Below are positions 26,702 to 36,099 of a DNA stretch of 64,000 bases, in pieces (position 1 is the first letter of the stretch; every line of letters starts with the position of its first letter). Location: positions 4,537,430 to 4,601,429 of the forward strand of contig CP030885.1 in the NCBI GenBank assembly GCA_006969625.1, written 5' to 3'. The stretch is from Rhodospirillaceae bacterium. Lineage in GTDB: Bacteria > Pseudomonadota > Alphaproteobacteria > Kiloniellales > DSM-21159. The translations under genes were made by a program, and so were the position numbers. The notes under the pieces are model-generated. The model made no database searches, was not told where the DNA came from, and saw only the letters and a program-made list of their open reading frames with translations.

Positions 26702-27235
26702 GTGAGCGGCAAGAAGAACTCCTACGACTACGACGACTTGATCGCCTGCGCCAACGGCGAGCTGTTCGGCCCGGGCAACGCCCAGCTACCGCTGCCGCCG
26801 ATGCTGATGTTCGACCGCATCACGCATATCAGCGAGGAAGGCGGCGAACACGGCAAGGGCGAGATCGTCGCCGAACTGGACGTCAAGCCGGACCTCTGGT
26901 TCTTCCAGTGCCACTTCAAGGGCGATCCGGTGATGCCCGGCTGCCTCGGCCTGGATGCGCTCTGGCAGCTCGTCGGCTTCTTCCTCGGCCGCACGGGAGC
27001 GCCGGGTCGAGGTCGGGCGTTGGGCGTCGGCGAGGTCAAGTTCGGCGGTCAGGTCTTGCCGACCGTCAAGAAGGTGACCTATCACCTGAACCTGAAGCGG
27101 GTCATCATGCGCAAGCTGGTGCTGGGCATCGCCGACGGGGTGCTGAAGGCCGACGGCGAGACCATCTACGAGGCGAAGGACTTGAAGGTGGGTCTGTTCA
27201 AGGCGGAAGACGCGAGCGTCGCCCAGCCGGCCTGA
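26702..27235 (+). CDS. fabA: 3-hydroxydecanoyl-ACP dehydratase/isomerase
   Basis: This is a 177-residue hot-dog-fold enzyme. Catalytic His71 ([13 protein letters not shown]) and Asp85 (CLGLDALWQ) match E. coli FabA His70 and Asp84. It introduces the double bond for unsaturated fatty acids. The start is GTG at 26702 after GAGGCGAAC. FabB follows, completing the anaerobic unsaturated fatty-acid route. Confidence 0.96.
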   Translation: MSGKKNSYDYDDLIACANGELFGPGNAQLPLPPMLMFDRITHISEEGGEHGKGEIVAELDVKPDLWFFQCHFKGDPVMPGCLGLDALWQLVGFFLGRTGAPGRGRALGVGEVKFGGQVLPTVKKVTYHLNLKRVIMRKLVLGIADGVLKADGETIYEAKDLKVGLFKAEDASVAQPA

Positions 27236-27339
27236 GCGGGACTGGCGGGCGCGCGCCTGCGTTCCCACCTGCGTTGTTGGCAGCCGGCCCGCCGTAGCGG
27301 GGGCCGCGCGCAAGGGTTTACGAGGACAGGCGAGAGCAC

Positions 27340-28560
27340 ATGCGACGCGTCGTCGTCACCGGGCTGGGAGTGGTCTCCAGCATCGGCAACAACAAGCAGG
27401 AAGTGGTCGAGTCTCTGCGCACCGGCCGCTCCGGAGTGGTTTTCGCCGAGGACTACGCCGAGCGCGGCTTCCGCAGCCAGGTCAAGGGCGACATCACCCT
27501 CGACCTGGACGCGCACGTCGACCGCCGGGTCCGCCGCTTCATGGGCGACGGCGCCGCCTATAACTACGTCGCCATGACCGAGGCGATCGCCGACGCCGGG
27601 CTGGAGCCGGGCGAGGTCAGCCACGAGCGCAGCGGCCTGGTCATGGGTTCGGGCGGTCCCTCGACCTCGAACCAGGTGCAGGCGGCCGACATCGCGCGCG
27701 AGAAGGGTGTGAGGCGCATCGGCCCCTACATGGTGCCGCGCTGCATGTCCTCGACCAACTCGGCCAACCTGGCCACTGCCTTCAAGATCAAGGGGCTCAG
27801 CTACTCGATCTCCTCGGCCTGCTCGACCAGCGCGCACTGCATCGGCAACGCCGCCGAGACGATCCAGTACGGCAAGCAGGACCTGATGTTCGCCGGCGGC
27901 GGCGAGGAGCTGCACTGGACCCTGTCGATGCTGTTCGACGCCATGGGGGCCTTGTCCGGCGGCTACAACGACCGGCCGAGCGCGGCCAGTCGCGCCTTCG
28001 ACCAGGGCCGCGACGGCTTCGTCATCACCGGCGGCGGCGGCGTCGTCGTGCTCGAGGAGTACGAGCGGGCCAGGGCGCGCGGCGCCAAGATCTACGGCGA
28101 GCTGGTCGGCTACGGCGCCACCTCCGACGGTGCCGACATGGTGGCGCCGAGCGGCGAGGGCGCCGTGCGCTGCATGCGCCAGGCACTGTCCACCATGGGC
28201 AACACTCGGGTCGACTACATCAACACCCACGGCACCTCGACGCCGGTCGGCGACACCGCCGAGCTGCGCGCCATCAAGGAGGTGTTTGGCAGCGACCTGC
28301 CGCAGATCAACTCGACCAAGTCGATGACCGGCCACGCCCAGGGGGCGGCCGGCGTGACCGAGGCGATCTACGCCCTGCTGATGATGGAGGGCGGCTTCGT
28401 CGCGCCCTCGATCAACATCGAGATCCCCGACCCCGAGGCCGAGGGCATGCCGATCGTCGTCGGCAGCGCCAAGGAGATGCCGCTCGACTGCGTCATGTCC
28501 AACTCCTTCGGCTTCGGCGGCACCAACGCCACCCTGGCCTTTCGCCGCGTCGAGGCCTGA
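27340..28560 (+). CDS. fabB: 3-oxoacyl-ACP synthase I
   Basis: This is a 406-residue thiolase-fold condensing enzyme with the Cys-His-His triad: Cys161 ([10 protein letters not shown]), His in [11 protein letters not shown] and His in [10 protein letters not shown]. It elongates the cis-3-decenoyl-ACP made by FabA. The length and [11 protein letters not shown] end motif are typical. It lies 104 bases after fabA. Confidence 0.96.
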   Translation: MRRVVVTGLGVVSSIGNNKQEVVESLRTGRSGVVFAEDYAERGFRSQVKGDITLDLDAHVDRRVRRFMGDGAAYNYVAMTEAIADAGLEPGEVSHERSGLVMGSGGPSTSNQVQAADIAREKGVRRIGPYMVPRCMSSTNSANLATAFKIKGLSYSISSACSTSAHCIGNAAETIQYGKQDLMFAGGGEELHWTLSMLFDAMGALSGGYNDRPSAASRAFDQGRDGFVITGGGGVVVLEEYERARARGAKIYGELVGYGATSDGADMVAPSGEGAVRCMRQALSTMGNTRVDYINTHGTSTPVGDTAELRAIKEVFGSDLPQINSTKSMTGHAQGAAGVTEAIYALLMMEGGFVAPSINIEIPDPEAEGMPIVVGSAKEMPLDCVMSNSFGFGGTNATLAFRRVEA

Positions 28561-28671
28561 GCGCTTTCCGAGCGGCGGCACGGCCGACCGACATGCTCCG
28601 CGCAGCCGCGGGGCCAACGACAGAGCACACGCGGAATCGGCCGCGGAGCCTTGCGAGGAGCGGACGCCCCG

Positions 28672-29487
28672 ATGGGTTTGATGAGCGGCAAGCGCGGCCT
28701 GGTGATGGGCGTGGCCAACGACCATTCGATCGCCTGGGGCATCGCCAAGGCGGCGCACGACCAGGGCGCGGAGCTGGCCTTCACCTACCAGGGCGAGCCC
28801 TTCCTGAAGCGCATCAAGCCCTTGGCCGAGCAGCTCGGCGTCTCCCAGGTGATGCAGTGCGACGTCGGCGACCCGGCCTCGCTGGAGGCGGTCTTCGCCC
28901 AGCTCGCCGAGACCTGGCGCAAGCTGGACTTCGTCGTCCACGCCGTCGCCTATTCCGACAAGGAGGAGTTGAAGGGCCGCTACCTGAACACCACGCGCGC
29001 CAACTTCCAGCGCACCATGGACATCTCCTGCTACTCCTTCACCGCCGTCGCGCGACTGGCCCGGCCGCTGATGGCCGAAGGCGGCGCGCTGGTCACCCTG
29101 ACCTACCTGGGCGCCGAGCGGGTGACGCCGAACTACAACGTCATGGGCGTCGCCAAGGCGGCGCTCGAGGCCTCGGTGCGCTACCTCGCGACCGACCTGG
29201 GCGACCAGGGGGTCCGGGTCAACGCGATTTCCGCCGGGCCGATGCGTACGCTCGCCGGCTCGGCCATCGCCGATGCGCGCTACGTTTTCGGCTGGACCCG
29301 CGACCACGCGCCGCTGAAGCGCCCGGTCGCCCTGGCGGAAGTCGGCCGCGCCGGCCTCTACCTGATCTCCGACCTCTCGGCCGGGGTGACCGGCGAGGTG
29401 ATGCACGTCGACGCCGGCTACAACGTGATCGGCATCCCGCACCCCAGCACCATGACCACCAGCGAGGTCAAGAAGGCGAAAGAGTAG
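28672..29487 (+). CDS. fabI: Enoyl-ACP reductase (NADH), FabI
   Basis: This is a 271-residue SDR-type enoyl-ACP reductase. Catalytic Tyr145, Tyr155 and Lys162 are present in TYLGAERVTPNYNVMGVAKAA. The N-terminal GVANDHSIAWGIAKA binds NADH. ATG at 28672 follows GCGAGGAG; a TTG at 28651 is less likely. With fabA and fabB it forms a fatty-acid unit divergent from irr. Confidence 0.95.
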   Translation: MGLMSGKRGLVMGVANDHSIAWGIAKAAHDQGAELAFTYQGEPFLKRIKPLAEQLGVSQVMQCDVGDPASLEAVFAQLAETWRKLDFVVHAVAYSDKEELKGRYLNTTRANFQRTMDISCYSFTAVARLARPLMAEGGALVTLTYLGAERVTPNYNVMGVAKAALEASVRYLATDLGDQGVRVNAISAGPMRTLAGSAIADARYVFGWTRDHAPLKRPVALAEVGRAGLYLISDLSAGVTGEVMHVDAGYNVIGIPHPSTMTTSEVKKAKE

Positions 29488-29523
29488 AGGCGGCCTCTCG
29501 CTTCAGCCTTCGCGGCGCGCGCA

Positions 29524-29630
29524 TCCTTCGACTCGCGGATCTGCGGTCCGCAACTCAGCACGAAGTTTCTTTCTTCGGGAAAAACAATCCCTTCATCCTG
29601 AGGAGCGGGCGTAGCCCGCGTCTCGAAGGA
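29524..29630. repeat. Inverted pair of dispersed palindromic repeats
   Basis: Copy 2 (29591-29630) begins CTTCATCCTGAGGAGC and ends GTCTCGAAGGA with an inner stem GCGGGC-GTA-GCCCGC. Copy 1 (29524-29565) is a diverged version in the opposite orientation, starting TCCTTCGA. This sequence type is a common intergenic repeat in alphaproteobacteria. The pair could fold into a long hairpin downstream of fabI. Confidence 0.65.
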
Positions 29631-29713
29631 CCCCTTCCCGCCGCCGAGCCCCCTCGCCTTCGCCCCAGGCGCGTGGCTGGTCGAGGGCGCCGGCGGGCAG
29701 CGGCGCAGCGGCT

Positions 29714-30265
29714 TTACATCTTCCCCGTTTCGCCCGGCGGGTTGCCCTTGGGGGCGAAGGCGGGCTGGTGGCGCGTCTCGCGCCAGTGCTCCAGCGCCCA
29801 GATCACGCTCGGAAAAGCGATCTCGCCCCAGGGGATCTCGTCCCAGGCCAACAGCGCCACCTCGGCGCTTTCCGGGCCGGCCGAGACGGCCGGGTCGGCC
29901 AGGCGCGCACGGTAGATGAGCTGCACCTGGCTGATCCGCGGGATGGCGTAGACGGCCAGAAGCTGGTCGATCTCCAGCCTGGCGCGCGCCTCCTCCCAGG
30001 CCTCGCGGCGGGCGCCGCTGGCGGGGTCCTCGCCCAGCTCCAGGTAGCCGGCCGGCAAGGTCCAGAAGCCGCGGCGCGGCTCGATCGCCCGGCGGCACAT
30101 CAGGATACGCAAGCCCTCGGGCCGTTCCACCGTCGCAACGGCGCCGACGACGATCTTCGGGTTCTCGTAGGCGACGAAGCCGCAGTCGGCGCAGACCAGC
30201 CGTTCGCGGTCGTCGCCTCGGGGCACGGCGCGCGCGAAGTTCGGGACGGCGGTCTCGCTGCTCAT
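29714..30265 (-). CDS. NUDIX hydrolase with N-terminal CxxC motif
   Basis: This is a 183-residue protein. The NUDIX box is GYLELGEDPASGARREAWEEARA (a G-x5-E-x7-REAWEE pattern), where the glutamates bind Mg2+. RLVCADCGFVAYENPKIVVGAV is the zinc-ribbon-like start of the NudC-related ADP-ribose/NADH hydrolase group, though only one CxxC pair is visible. The substrate is unknown. ATG at 30265 (MSSETAVP) is preferred to a TTG nine bases upstream. Confidence 0.88.
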   Translation of the reverse strand: MSSETAVPNFARAVPRGDDRERLVCADCGFVAYENPKIVVGAVATVERPEGLRILMCRRAIEPRRGFWTLPAGYLELGEDPASGARREAWEEARARLEIDQLLAVYAIPRISQVQLIYRARLADPAVSAGPESAEVALLAWDEIPWGEIAFPSVIWALEHWRETRHQPAFAPKGNPPGETGKM

Positions 30266-30403
30266 GACCGGCAAACATGGCGCCGGCGGACGGGCGGGGC
30301 AAGCCGCGGCGTGCGGGGCCGCAGGGCCGGGCAGGGCGCGACACGGCGTGACACGGCGCGGCGGCGCGACTAATCATGCGGCAGATCGGGCGAAGGATCG
30401 CGC

Positions 30404-31225
30404 ATGTTCGGCTGGCTGAAGGACAGGACGCAGGACCAGGCCGCCGACGCGCCGTCCGGCCGCGTCTGCGAGGTCGGCTGGCTGGTCGATGCGGACAAGG
30501 CGGGGCTGATCTACGGCACGCCGCGCGCGCTCGGCCGGCGGCGGCCGCTCAAGGCGACGGACAACCCCAAGGCGGTGAGCCGCTGTCCGGCGGTACACGA
30601 CGTCGAGGCACGCACCTTCGAGATCCCCTGCCCGGTCGACCTGCGCCTGAAGCTGGTGCAGGGCGAGGACGGGCGGCTGCAGGTGGCGGCGGCCGGCGAG
30701 GGCCAGCAGAGCCTGAACCGCCAGCACCTCGCCAAGATGGTGTTCCTGCTGCAGCGCGAGCGCTGGCGCGACCCCAAGAAGCCGGTGGTGCAGGTCGCGG
30801 CGCCCTACCGCTTCCTCGCCGACGAGTCGGTGTGGATGACCCAGTTGCCGGCCTACGACCACTTCCGGCCGTCGCCGGAGCCCGGCCCGCTGCCCGGCCT
30901 GCTGATCGGCGGGCGCTTTCCGATCGACGTCTGGCCGCGCGCCCTGATGTGGGCCTTCGAGTGGCACGACATCCGCCGCGAGCTGGTGCTGCGCCGCGGC
31001 GAGCCCTGGTTCTACCTGCGCTTCGAGACCGCCGATCCAGCCCGCCCAGTGCGCCTGGTCGAGGCGCAAATGACGCCCGAGCTGCGCGCCTTCTGCAACG
31101 GCGTGGACGGGGTGACAAACTACGTCAACCAGACCTTCCAACTGTTTGCCGAGGCACGCAAACGCCGTCCCGCCAAACTGCTGGTCAAGGCCGAGCGGCC
31201 GCACGCGGAACCGCCGGAGGCCTGA
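30404..31225 (+). CDS. Hypothetical protein, 273 residues
   Basis: I do not recognise this protein. It appears soluble, with no signal peptide or membrane helix. It has well-formed motifs such as FEIPCPVDLRLKLV, WMTQLPAYDHFRP, GLLIGGRFPIDVWPRALMWAFEW and GVTNYVNQTFQLFAEA, which suggest a folded alpha/beta protein under selection. ATG at 30404 follows AAGGATCGCGC. It stands alone between the NUDIX gene and a short reverse-strand gene. Confidence 0.7.
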   Translation: MFGWLKDRTQDQAADAPSGRVCEVGWLVDADKAGLIYGTPRALGRRRPLKATDNPKAVSRCPAVHDVEARTFEIPCPVDLRLKLVQGEDGRLQVAAAGEGQQSLNRQHLAKMVFLLQRERWRDPKKPVVQVAAPYRFLADESVWMTQLPAYDHFRPSPEPGPLPGLLIGGRFPIDVWPRALMWAFEWHDIRRELVLRRGEPWFYLRFETADPARPVRLVEAQMTPELRAFCNGVDGVTNYVNQTFQLFAEARKRRPAKLLVKAERPHAEPPEA

Positions 31226-31349
31226 TCTCCCGATCCCTGCGTTTCCAAGGTTTTGCGTGCTACTCTGCAGACAATGTCGAAGGCACCGCCGAATCTGGGC
31301 GTTCGGCCAAAGGCTTGTCCGACGTAGCTGAGCCGCGGTGCGAGTAAAC

Positions 31350-31574
31350 TCAGGCGCGCAGGTCGAGGTAGCTGCCGCGCGCCGTCGCCGCGCCGCTCTC
31401 GAAGGCCTGGCGCGCCGCCTCCAGCCCCTGCTCGCTCAGCGGCTGGCTGACCGCCTGCGCCGCCTTGGCCGCGGCGCCGGCGCCGGGCATCGGCGCCTGC
31501 TCGGCCTTCGGCAGGCCTTGAAGCGCCTGGAAGAAATCGAGCCCGAGGCGCACCTGTCCCGTCTGGATCTGCAT
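31350..31574 (-). CDS. Small hypothetical protein, 74 residues
   Basis: This encodes a helical, alanine- and glutamine-rich protein (MQIQTGQVRLGLDFFQALQ...EQGLEAARQAFESGAATARGSYLDLRA). It has no membrane segment or known motif. Amphipathic helices are plausible. No good Shine-Dalgarno sequence precedes the ATG, so expression is uncertain. Confidence 0.4.
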   Translation of the reverse strand: MQIQTGQVRLGLDFFQALQGLPKAEQAPMPGAGAAAKAAQAVSQPLSEQGLEAARQAFESGAATARGSYLDLRA

Positions 31575-31660
31575 GCCGAAAGGTTATCCGGCCGTCTGTG
31601 AAGCGAGGATTAAGCCGTATAGTTAGCGAATGATTAAGAATCGTCGGATAGCGTACGTAG

Positions 31661-31672
31661 GATTACGTAATC
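31661..31672. promoter_or_regulatory. Perfect palindrome in AT-rich promoter region of RTX gene
   Basis: GATTACGTAATC is a perfect 12-bp palindrome inside the AT-rich stretch 31600-31680, about 210 bases upstream of the RTX start. Nearby are GATTAAGAATC (31632) and GCGTACG. It may be an operator. The rest of the 31575-31881 gap is GC-rich and holds no gene-like frame. Confidence 0.4.
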
Positions 31673-31881
31673 GCTTGCAATGTGGGGCGGCTTACTGCCG
31701 CAAAGTTGTGATCCTCCAGGATTTCCTGTAGTTTCGCGCATCGTCGCGGCCGTGATCGGTAAGGCCGCTTCGGGAGCCGTTGCGCCGCCCGCCCGGCCAC
31801 CCTGACCACGCCCCGCGCGAGCGGCGAACAAGCGGGCAGGTCCGGCGCGCCCTGCCGGACGCGATCCGCCGGATACACTCC

Positions 31882-34800
31882 ATGGCCGTCATCACCGGAA
31901 CCGACGCCGACGAACTGCTGAACGGCACGCCGACCGCCGACCTGATCTCCGGCGTCGGCGGCGCCGACACGGTCTTCGCCGGCGACGGCCTCGACGTGCT
32001 GCTCGGCGGGCTCGGCGACGACACGCTGTACGGCGAGGCGGGCGACGACCTGATCTATGGGGAACTCGGCGGCGGTACCGCGACGGTGCTGAGCGATTCC
32101 GTCAGCGACGCGGTCGACGCGCTCTCCCCGATCGGCTACTGGCGCCTGTCCGACGGCGGCACGACGGCGCTCGACGAGTCGGCGACGGGCAACGACGGCA
32201 CCTACCTGAACGGCGCCGCCGGCGGCCAGCCCGGCGCGTTCCCCGCCCTGTCCGACGGGGCCGCCGCCTTCGACGGCAGCAACGATTACGTCGAGATCCC
32301 GCACGACAGCGCCTACGAGCTGGCCAACGGTGCGGTGCAGTTCTGGTTCAAGGCCGACAGCCTGGGCGGCGACCAGGGCCTCTGGTCGAAGGATTCCAGC
32401 GGCTACGACAGCGGTGGGCACCTGTCGATCTACCTCGACGGCAGCCAACTCGAGGTGCGGCTGCAGTCGACCGGCCAGAGCTATTTCGTCAACTCCGCCT
32501 CCGGCGCGGTCGGCGCCGGCACCTGGCACCACGTCGCCTTCACCTTCGGGGCGGGCGGCATGCAGCTCTACCTGGACGGGGCGCTGGTCGACAGCAACGG
32601 CTACACCGGCGGCCTGACCGGCAACACCGAACCGATCGCCATCGGCGCCGATACGGGCGGCAGCGGCAACGGTACGGTCAGCCCCGTGCGCCGCGAGTTC
32701 GACGGCGCCATCGACGAGGTCGCCATCTTCGACAGCCAACTCGGCGCCCAGCAGGTCGCCGATCTCTATGCCTCCCGCCTGAACCCGAGTGAGGTCACCG
32801 CGCCGGTCGGCGACGACGACCTGCTCTACGGCGGCGCCGGCGACGACTCCCTGATCGGCGGCGCCGGCGACGACACGCTCGACGGCGGCCTGGGCGAGGA
32901 CGCGCTCTACGGCGATTCGCCGCCCGGCGGCGGCAACAGCTACACCGACCAGATCGCCGGACGCGGCGACAGCGGGACGACCGACCTGGTCGGCCACTGG
33001 CGCTTCGACGACGGCAGCGGCAGCGTCGCCGCCGACGAGGTACAGCCCAACGACGGCAGCTACGAGGACGGGGCCGCACCGGGCGCAGCCGGCATCGTTG
33101 GCCAGGCGGCCGACTTCGACGGCAGCAACGACCACGTCGAGATCCCGCACGACGCCGCCTACGAGATCGACGAGGGCTGGCTGCAGGTCTGGTTCCGGCC
33201 CGACTCGACCGGCGGCACCCAGGGCATCGTCTCCAAGGACAGCACCGACTTCGACACTGGCGGCCACCTCTACATGCGCCTGGAGGGCACCAGCCTGGCG
33301 GTGCGCATGCAGTCGACCAGCGCCAGCTACGACGTCTCGAGCGCCTCGGGAGCGGTGACCGCCGGCGAGTGGCACCATGCGCTGCTCGCCTGGGGGGCCG
33401 ACGGCATGCGGCTCTACCTCGACGGGCAGCTCGTCGACAGCGACGCCTATACCGGCGGGCTGTCGGGCAACCAGAACCCCTGGGCGGTCGGCGCCAACGC
33501 CTGGCAGACCGCCGACAATTCCAACAGCGGCCTGAACGAGTTCTTCGACGGGCAGGTCGACGAATTCTCGCTGCACAGCGGACCGCTGAGCGACGGCGAC
33601 GCCGCGGCCTTCTACGCCGCCGGGCTGTATGCCGCCGACAGCGGCGGCGGCGCGGGGGCCGACACCCTGACCGGCGGCGGCGGCGACGACCTGCTCTACG
33701 GCGGGCCCGGCAACGACGACCTGGACGGCGGGGGCGAGGCCGACACCCTGTTCGGCGGCTCCGGCGACGACACCCTGGCGGGCGACGCCGGCGCGGACCT
33801 GCTGTACGGCGACCGCGGCGTGGCCGGCACGACGACCACCACCCTGCTGGATACCGGCTTCGACGCCGGGGCGGCCGGCTTCGCCTACCTGGACGACGCC
33901 TTTCGCAGCACCGGCCAGCCGGCCTACGCCGACGGCGGCTGGGACGCGGCCGGCGGCCAGACCGGCGGCGGCTTGCAACTCGACATGCCGGGGCTGAACA
34001 ATGCCGACATCTTCGGCCGCTCCGGCGGCTTCCAGACCAGCTTCAGCCTGACCGAGGCCGGACCGGTCAGCCTGACCTTCAGCTACCGCCTGGAGGTCGC
34101 CAGCCAGTTCGAGAACGACGAGTACGGCGAGGTCCTGGTCGCCCTCGACGGCAATCTCGTCGGGCTCGGCGCCAACGACTACATCGCCCGCATCGCCGGC
34201 GGCGGCGACAGCGGCTGGACCACGCTTACCCTCGACCTGGGCACCCTGGCCGTCGGCAGCCACACCCTGACGCTGGGCGGCTACAACAACAAGAAGACGG
34301 CGGCCAACGAGGATGTCCAGGTCAGCTTCGACGACGTCAAGCTGGAGGTCGAGACCACCGTCCCCGCCACCCCGGGCGACGACCTGCTGACCGGCGGCGC
34401 GGGGGCTGACGCGCTCTACGGCGGCCAGGGCGACGACGTCCTGGAGGGCGGCGCGGAGGACGACATCCTGGTCGGCGACCGCGACCCGGATCCCGTAGTG
34501 CCGTCCTACAACGCCGGCACCGGGCTGGTCGGCGAGGTCTACGATTCCGCCGCCGGCATCGGCGGCCTCTCGGACGCCCTGGCTGTGCTCGCCGGCAGCC
34601 CGGTCGGCACCTTCGAGTCCAGCGCGCTGGACTACCCCCAGGGCGCCAGCGACACCGGCGGCAACGACGTCGCCGGCTTCCTGGGCAGCGACGCGGCCAG
34701 CCTCAGCGGCGGCGGCGCGACCGCGATGGACACGGTGGTCTTCCGCTGGACCGGATACCTCAAGCTGGACGCCGGCACCCACGACTTCTCGGTCTCCTCC

Positions 34801-36054
34801 GACGACGGCTTCCGCCTGACGATCGGCGGCGAGGTCGTCACCGAGTTCACCGGCAACCGCGCCTTCGGCACCTCGACGGGCAGCGCCAGCTTCGCCCAGT
34901 CGGGGCTCTACGAGGTGGAACTGATCTACTGGGAGAACGGCGGGCTGAACGGCATCGAGGTGACCTCCAGCGCCACCGGCGGGGCGATCCTCGACTCCTC
35001 CCTGCTCTTCCAGAACCTGGCCGATGCCGGGCCTAGCTTCGAGCTGGTCGCCAACGGCGGCGCGCCCGACGCCTACGTGCCGCTGGCCGGGCCGGTCTTC
35101 GACGAGACCAGCCAGGCGGGCGACGGCGCCGACACCCTGACCGGCGGCAGCGGCAACGACAGCCTCGCCGGCAACGGCGGCGCCGATACCCTGGACGCGG
35201 GCGAGGGCGACGACCGGCTGTTCGGCGGCGACGGCGACGACACGCTGGAGGGCGGGACCGGCGCCGACAGCCTCGACGGCGGGGCCGGCGACGACACCAT
35301 CACCTGGGATTCGGCCGACCTTTACGTCCGCGGCGGCAGTGGGCTGGATACGCTGGTCGGCTGGAACGGCGACGACGTCATCGTGCTCGACGCCGCTGCC
35401 TTCGGTGCCGGCAGCGTCGCCAACGGCGGCTTCGAGCGGATCGAGCTGGGCGACGGCAACGACCAGTTGATCGGCGACCGGGTCTTTGCCGGGGCCACCG
35501 GCCTGACGGTGGAAGGCGGCGCCGGCGAAGACGTCATCAGCCTGTGGGGCAACGGCGCCGACAGCGTCTACGGCGGCGCCGACAGCGACTGGATCTGGGC
35601 CGGCGACGGCGACGACCTGGTCGAGGGCGGGGACGGCGTCGACTACCTCTACGGCGGCGCCGGCACCGATACCCTGCGCGGCAACGCCGGCGACGACGTC
35701 TTCTACGTCGGCCGCGGCGACGGCAGCGTGACCATCGAGGACGGCGTCGGCAGCAACGGCCTGGTGCTGTTCCACGGCTGGAACGAGGCCGCGCTGTTCG
35801 ACGGCGTCAAGGCCGGCGAGGCCATCTTCGCCTACGACGACGTCAATTCGGTGGTCACGCTGACGCTGGCGGACGGCGCCGACGCCGACGGCGGCGACGA
35901 CGCCACGGTCAGCTTTGCCTACGGCGACATCGCCGCGCTCAACCTGTGGGACAAGAAGGACGGCACCGTCTCGACGAGCGCCCCGGCGTACGACGACTAT
36001 GCCGTCGTCGAGTACGTCTGGAACGACACCATCGACCGCTTCGAGCTGGCCTGA
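31882..36054 (+). CDS. Large RTX (hemolysin-type Ca-binding) protein with two LamG and a PA14-like domain
   Basis: This is a 1390-residue acidic protein. RTX nonapeptide runs (GGxGxDxLx) occur at about 15-60, 312-345, 595-648, 830-865, 1080-1143 and 1227-1280. LamG/concanavalin-like modules lie at about 67-306 and 353-583 and share FDGSNDYVEIPHDSAYE-type sequence, so they are duplicated. A beta-sandwich segment spans 650-827 and a PA14-like module 874-1040 (YLKLDAGTHDFSVSSDDGFRL). There is no N-terminal signal peptide, consistent with type I secretion, but no HlyB/HlyD genes are in the window. ATG at 31882 is chosen because RTX sequence starts directly. A role in adhesion or sugar binding is inferred. 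Confidence 0.9.
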   Translation: MAVITGTDADELLNGTPTADLISGVGGADTVFAGDGLDVLLGGLGDDTLYGEAGDDLIYGELGGGTATVLSDSVSDAVDALSPIGYWRLSDGGTTALDESATGNDGTYLNGAAGGQPGAFPALSDGAAAFDGSNDYVEIPHDSAYELANGAVQFWFKADSLGGDQGLWSKDSSGYDSGGHLSIYLDGSQLEVRLQSTGQSYFVNSASGAVGAGTWHHVAFTFGAGGMQLYLDGALVDSNGYTGGLTGNTEPIAIGADTGGSGNGTVSPVRREFDGAIDEVAIFDSQLGAQQVADLYASRLNPSEVTAPVGDDDLLYGGAGDDSLIGGAGDDTLDGGLGEDALYGDSPPGGGNSYTDQIAGRGDSGTTDLVGHWRFDDGSGSVAADEVQPNDGSYEDGAAPGAAGIVGQAADFDGSNDHVEIPHDAAYEIDEGWLQVWFRPDSTGGTQGIVSKDSTDFDTGGHLYMRLEGTSLAVRMQSTSASYDVSSASGAVTAGEWHHALLAWGADGMRLYLDGQLVDSDAYTGGLSGNQNPWAVGANAWQTADNSNSGLNEFFDGQVDEFSLHSGPLSDGDAAAFYAAGLYAADSGGGAGADTLTGGGGDDLLYGGPGNDDLDGGGEADTLFGGSGDDTLAGDAGADLLYGDRGVAGTTTTTLLDTGFDAGAAGFAYLDDAFRSTGQPAYADGGWDAAGGQTGGGLQLDMPGLNNADIFGRSGGFQTSFSLTEAGPVSLTFSYRLEVASQFENDEYGEVLVALDGNLVGLGANDYIARIAGGGDSGWTTLTLDLGTLAVGSHTLTLGGYNNKKTAANEDVQVSFDDVKLEVETTVPATPGDDLLTGGAGADALYGGQGDDVLEGGAEDDILVGDRDPDPVVPSYNAGTGLVGEVYDSAAGIGGLSDALAVLAGSPVGTFESSALDYPQGASDTGGNDVAGFLGSDAASLSGGGATAMDTVVFRWTGYLKLDAGTHDFSVSSDDGFRLTIGGEVVTEFTGNRAFGTSTGSASFAQSGLYEVELIYWENGGLNGIEVTSSATGGAILDSSLLFQNLADAGPSFELVANGGAPDAYVPLAGPVFDETSQAGDGADTLTGGSGNDSLAGNGGADTLDAGEGDDRLFGGDGDDTLEGGTGADSLDGGAGDDTITWDSADLYVRGGSGLDTLVGWNGDDVIVLDAAAFGAGSVANGGFERIELGDGNDQLIGDRVFAGATGLTVEGGAGEDVISLWGNGADSVYGGADSDWIWAGDGDDLVEGGDGVDYLYGGAGTDTLRGNAGDDVFYVGRGDGSVTIEDGVGSNGLVLFHGWNEAALFDGVKAGEAIFAYDDVNSVVTLTLADGADADGGDDATVSFAYGDIAALNLWDKKDGTVSTSAPAYDDYAVVEYVWNDTIDRFELA

Positions 36055-36072
36055 GCCGCCCCCGCGGCTTTC
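36054..36072 (+). terminator. Short terminator after RTX gene
   Basis: AGCCGC and GCGGCT pair around CCCC and are followed by TTTCCC, overlapping the last base of the RTX stop codon. The stem is only 6 bp. Confidence 0.5.
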
Positions 36073-36099
36073 CCCCGGACACGCGGTCGGGGCCGCGCC

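Noticed and set aside
27166..29442. 758-codon minus-strand frame opposite fabB/fabI
   Set aside because: The plus-strand enzymes have complete active sites; this frame has no domain.
31663..35775. 1370-codon open frame antisense to the RTX gene
   Set aside because: It is the mirror of the GGxGxD repeats in GC-rich codons; its product is a low-complexity Val/Ala/Gly string without domains.
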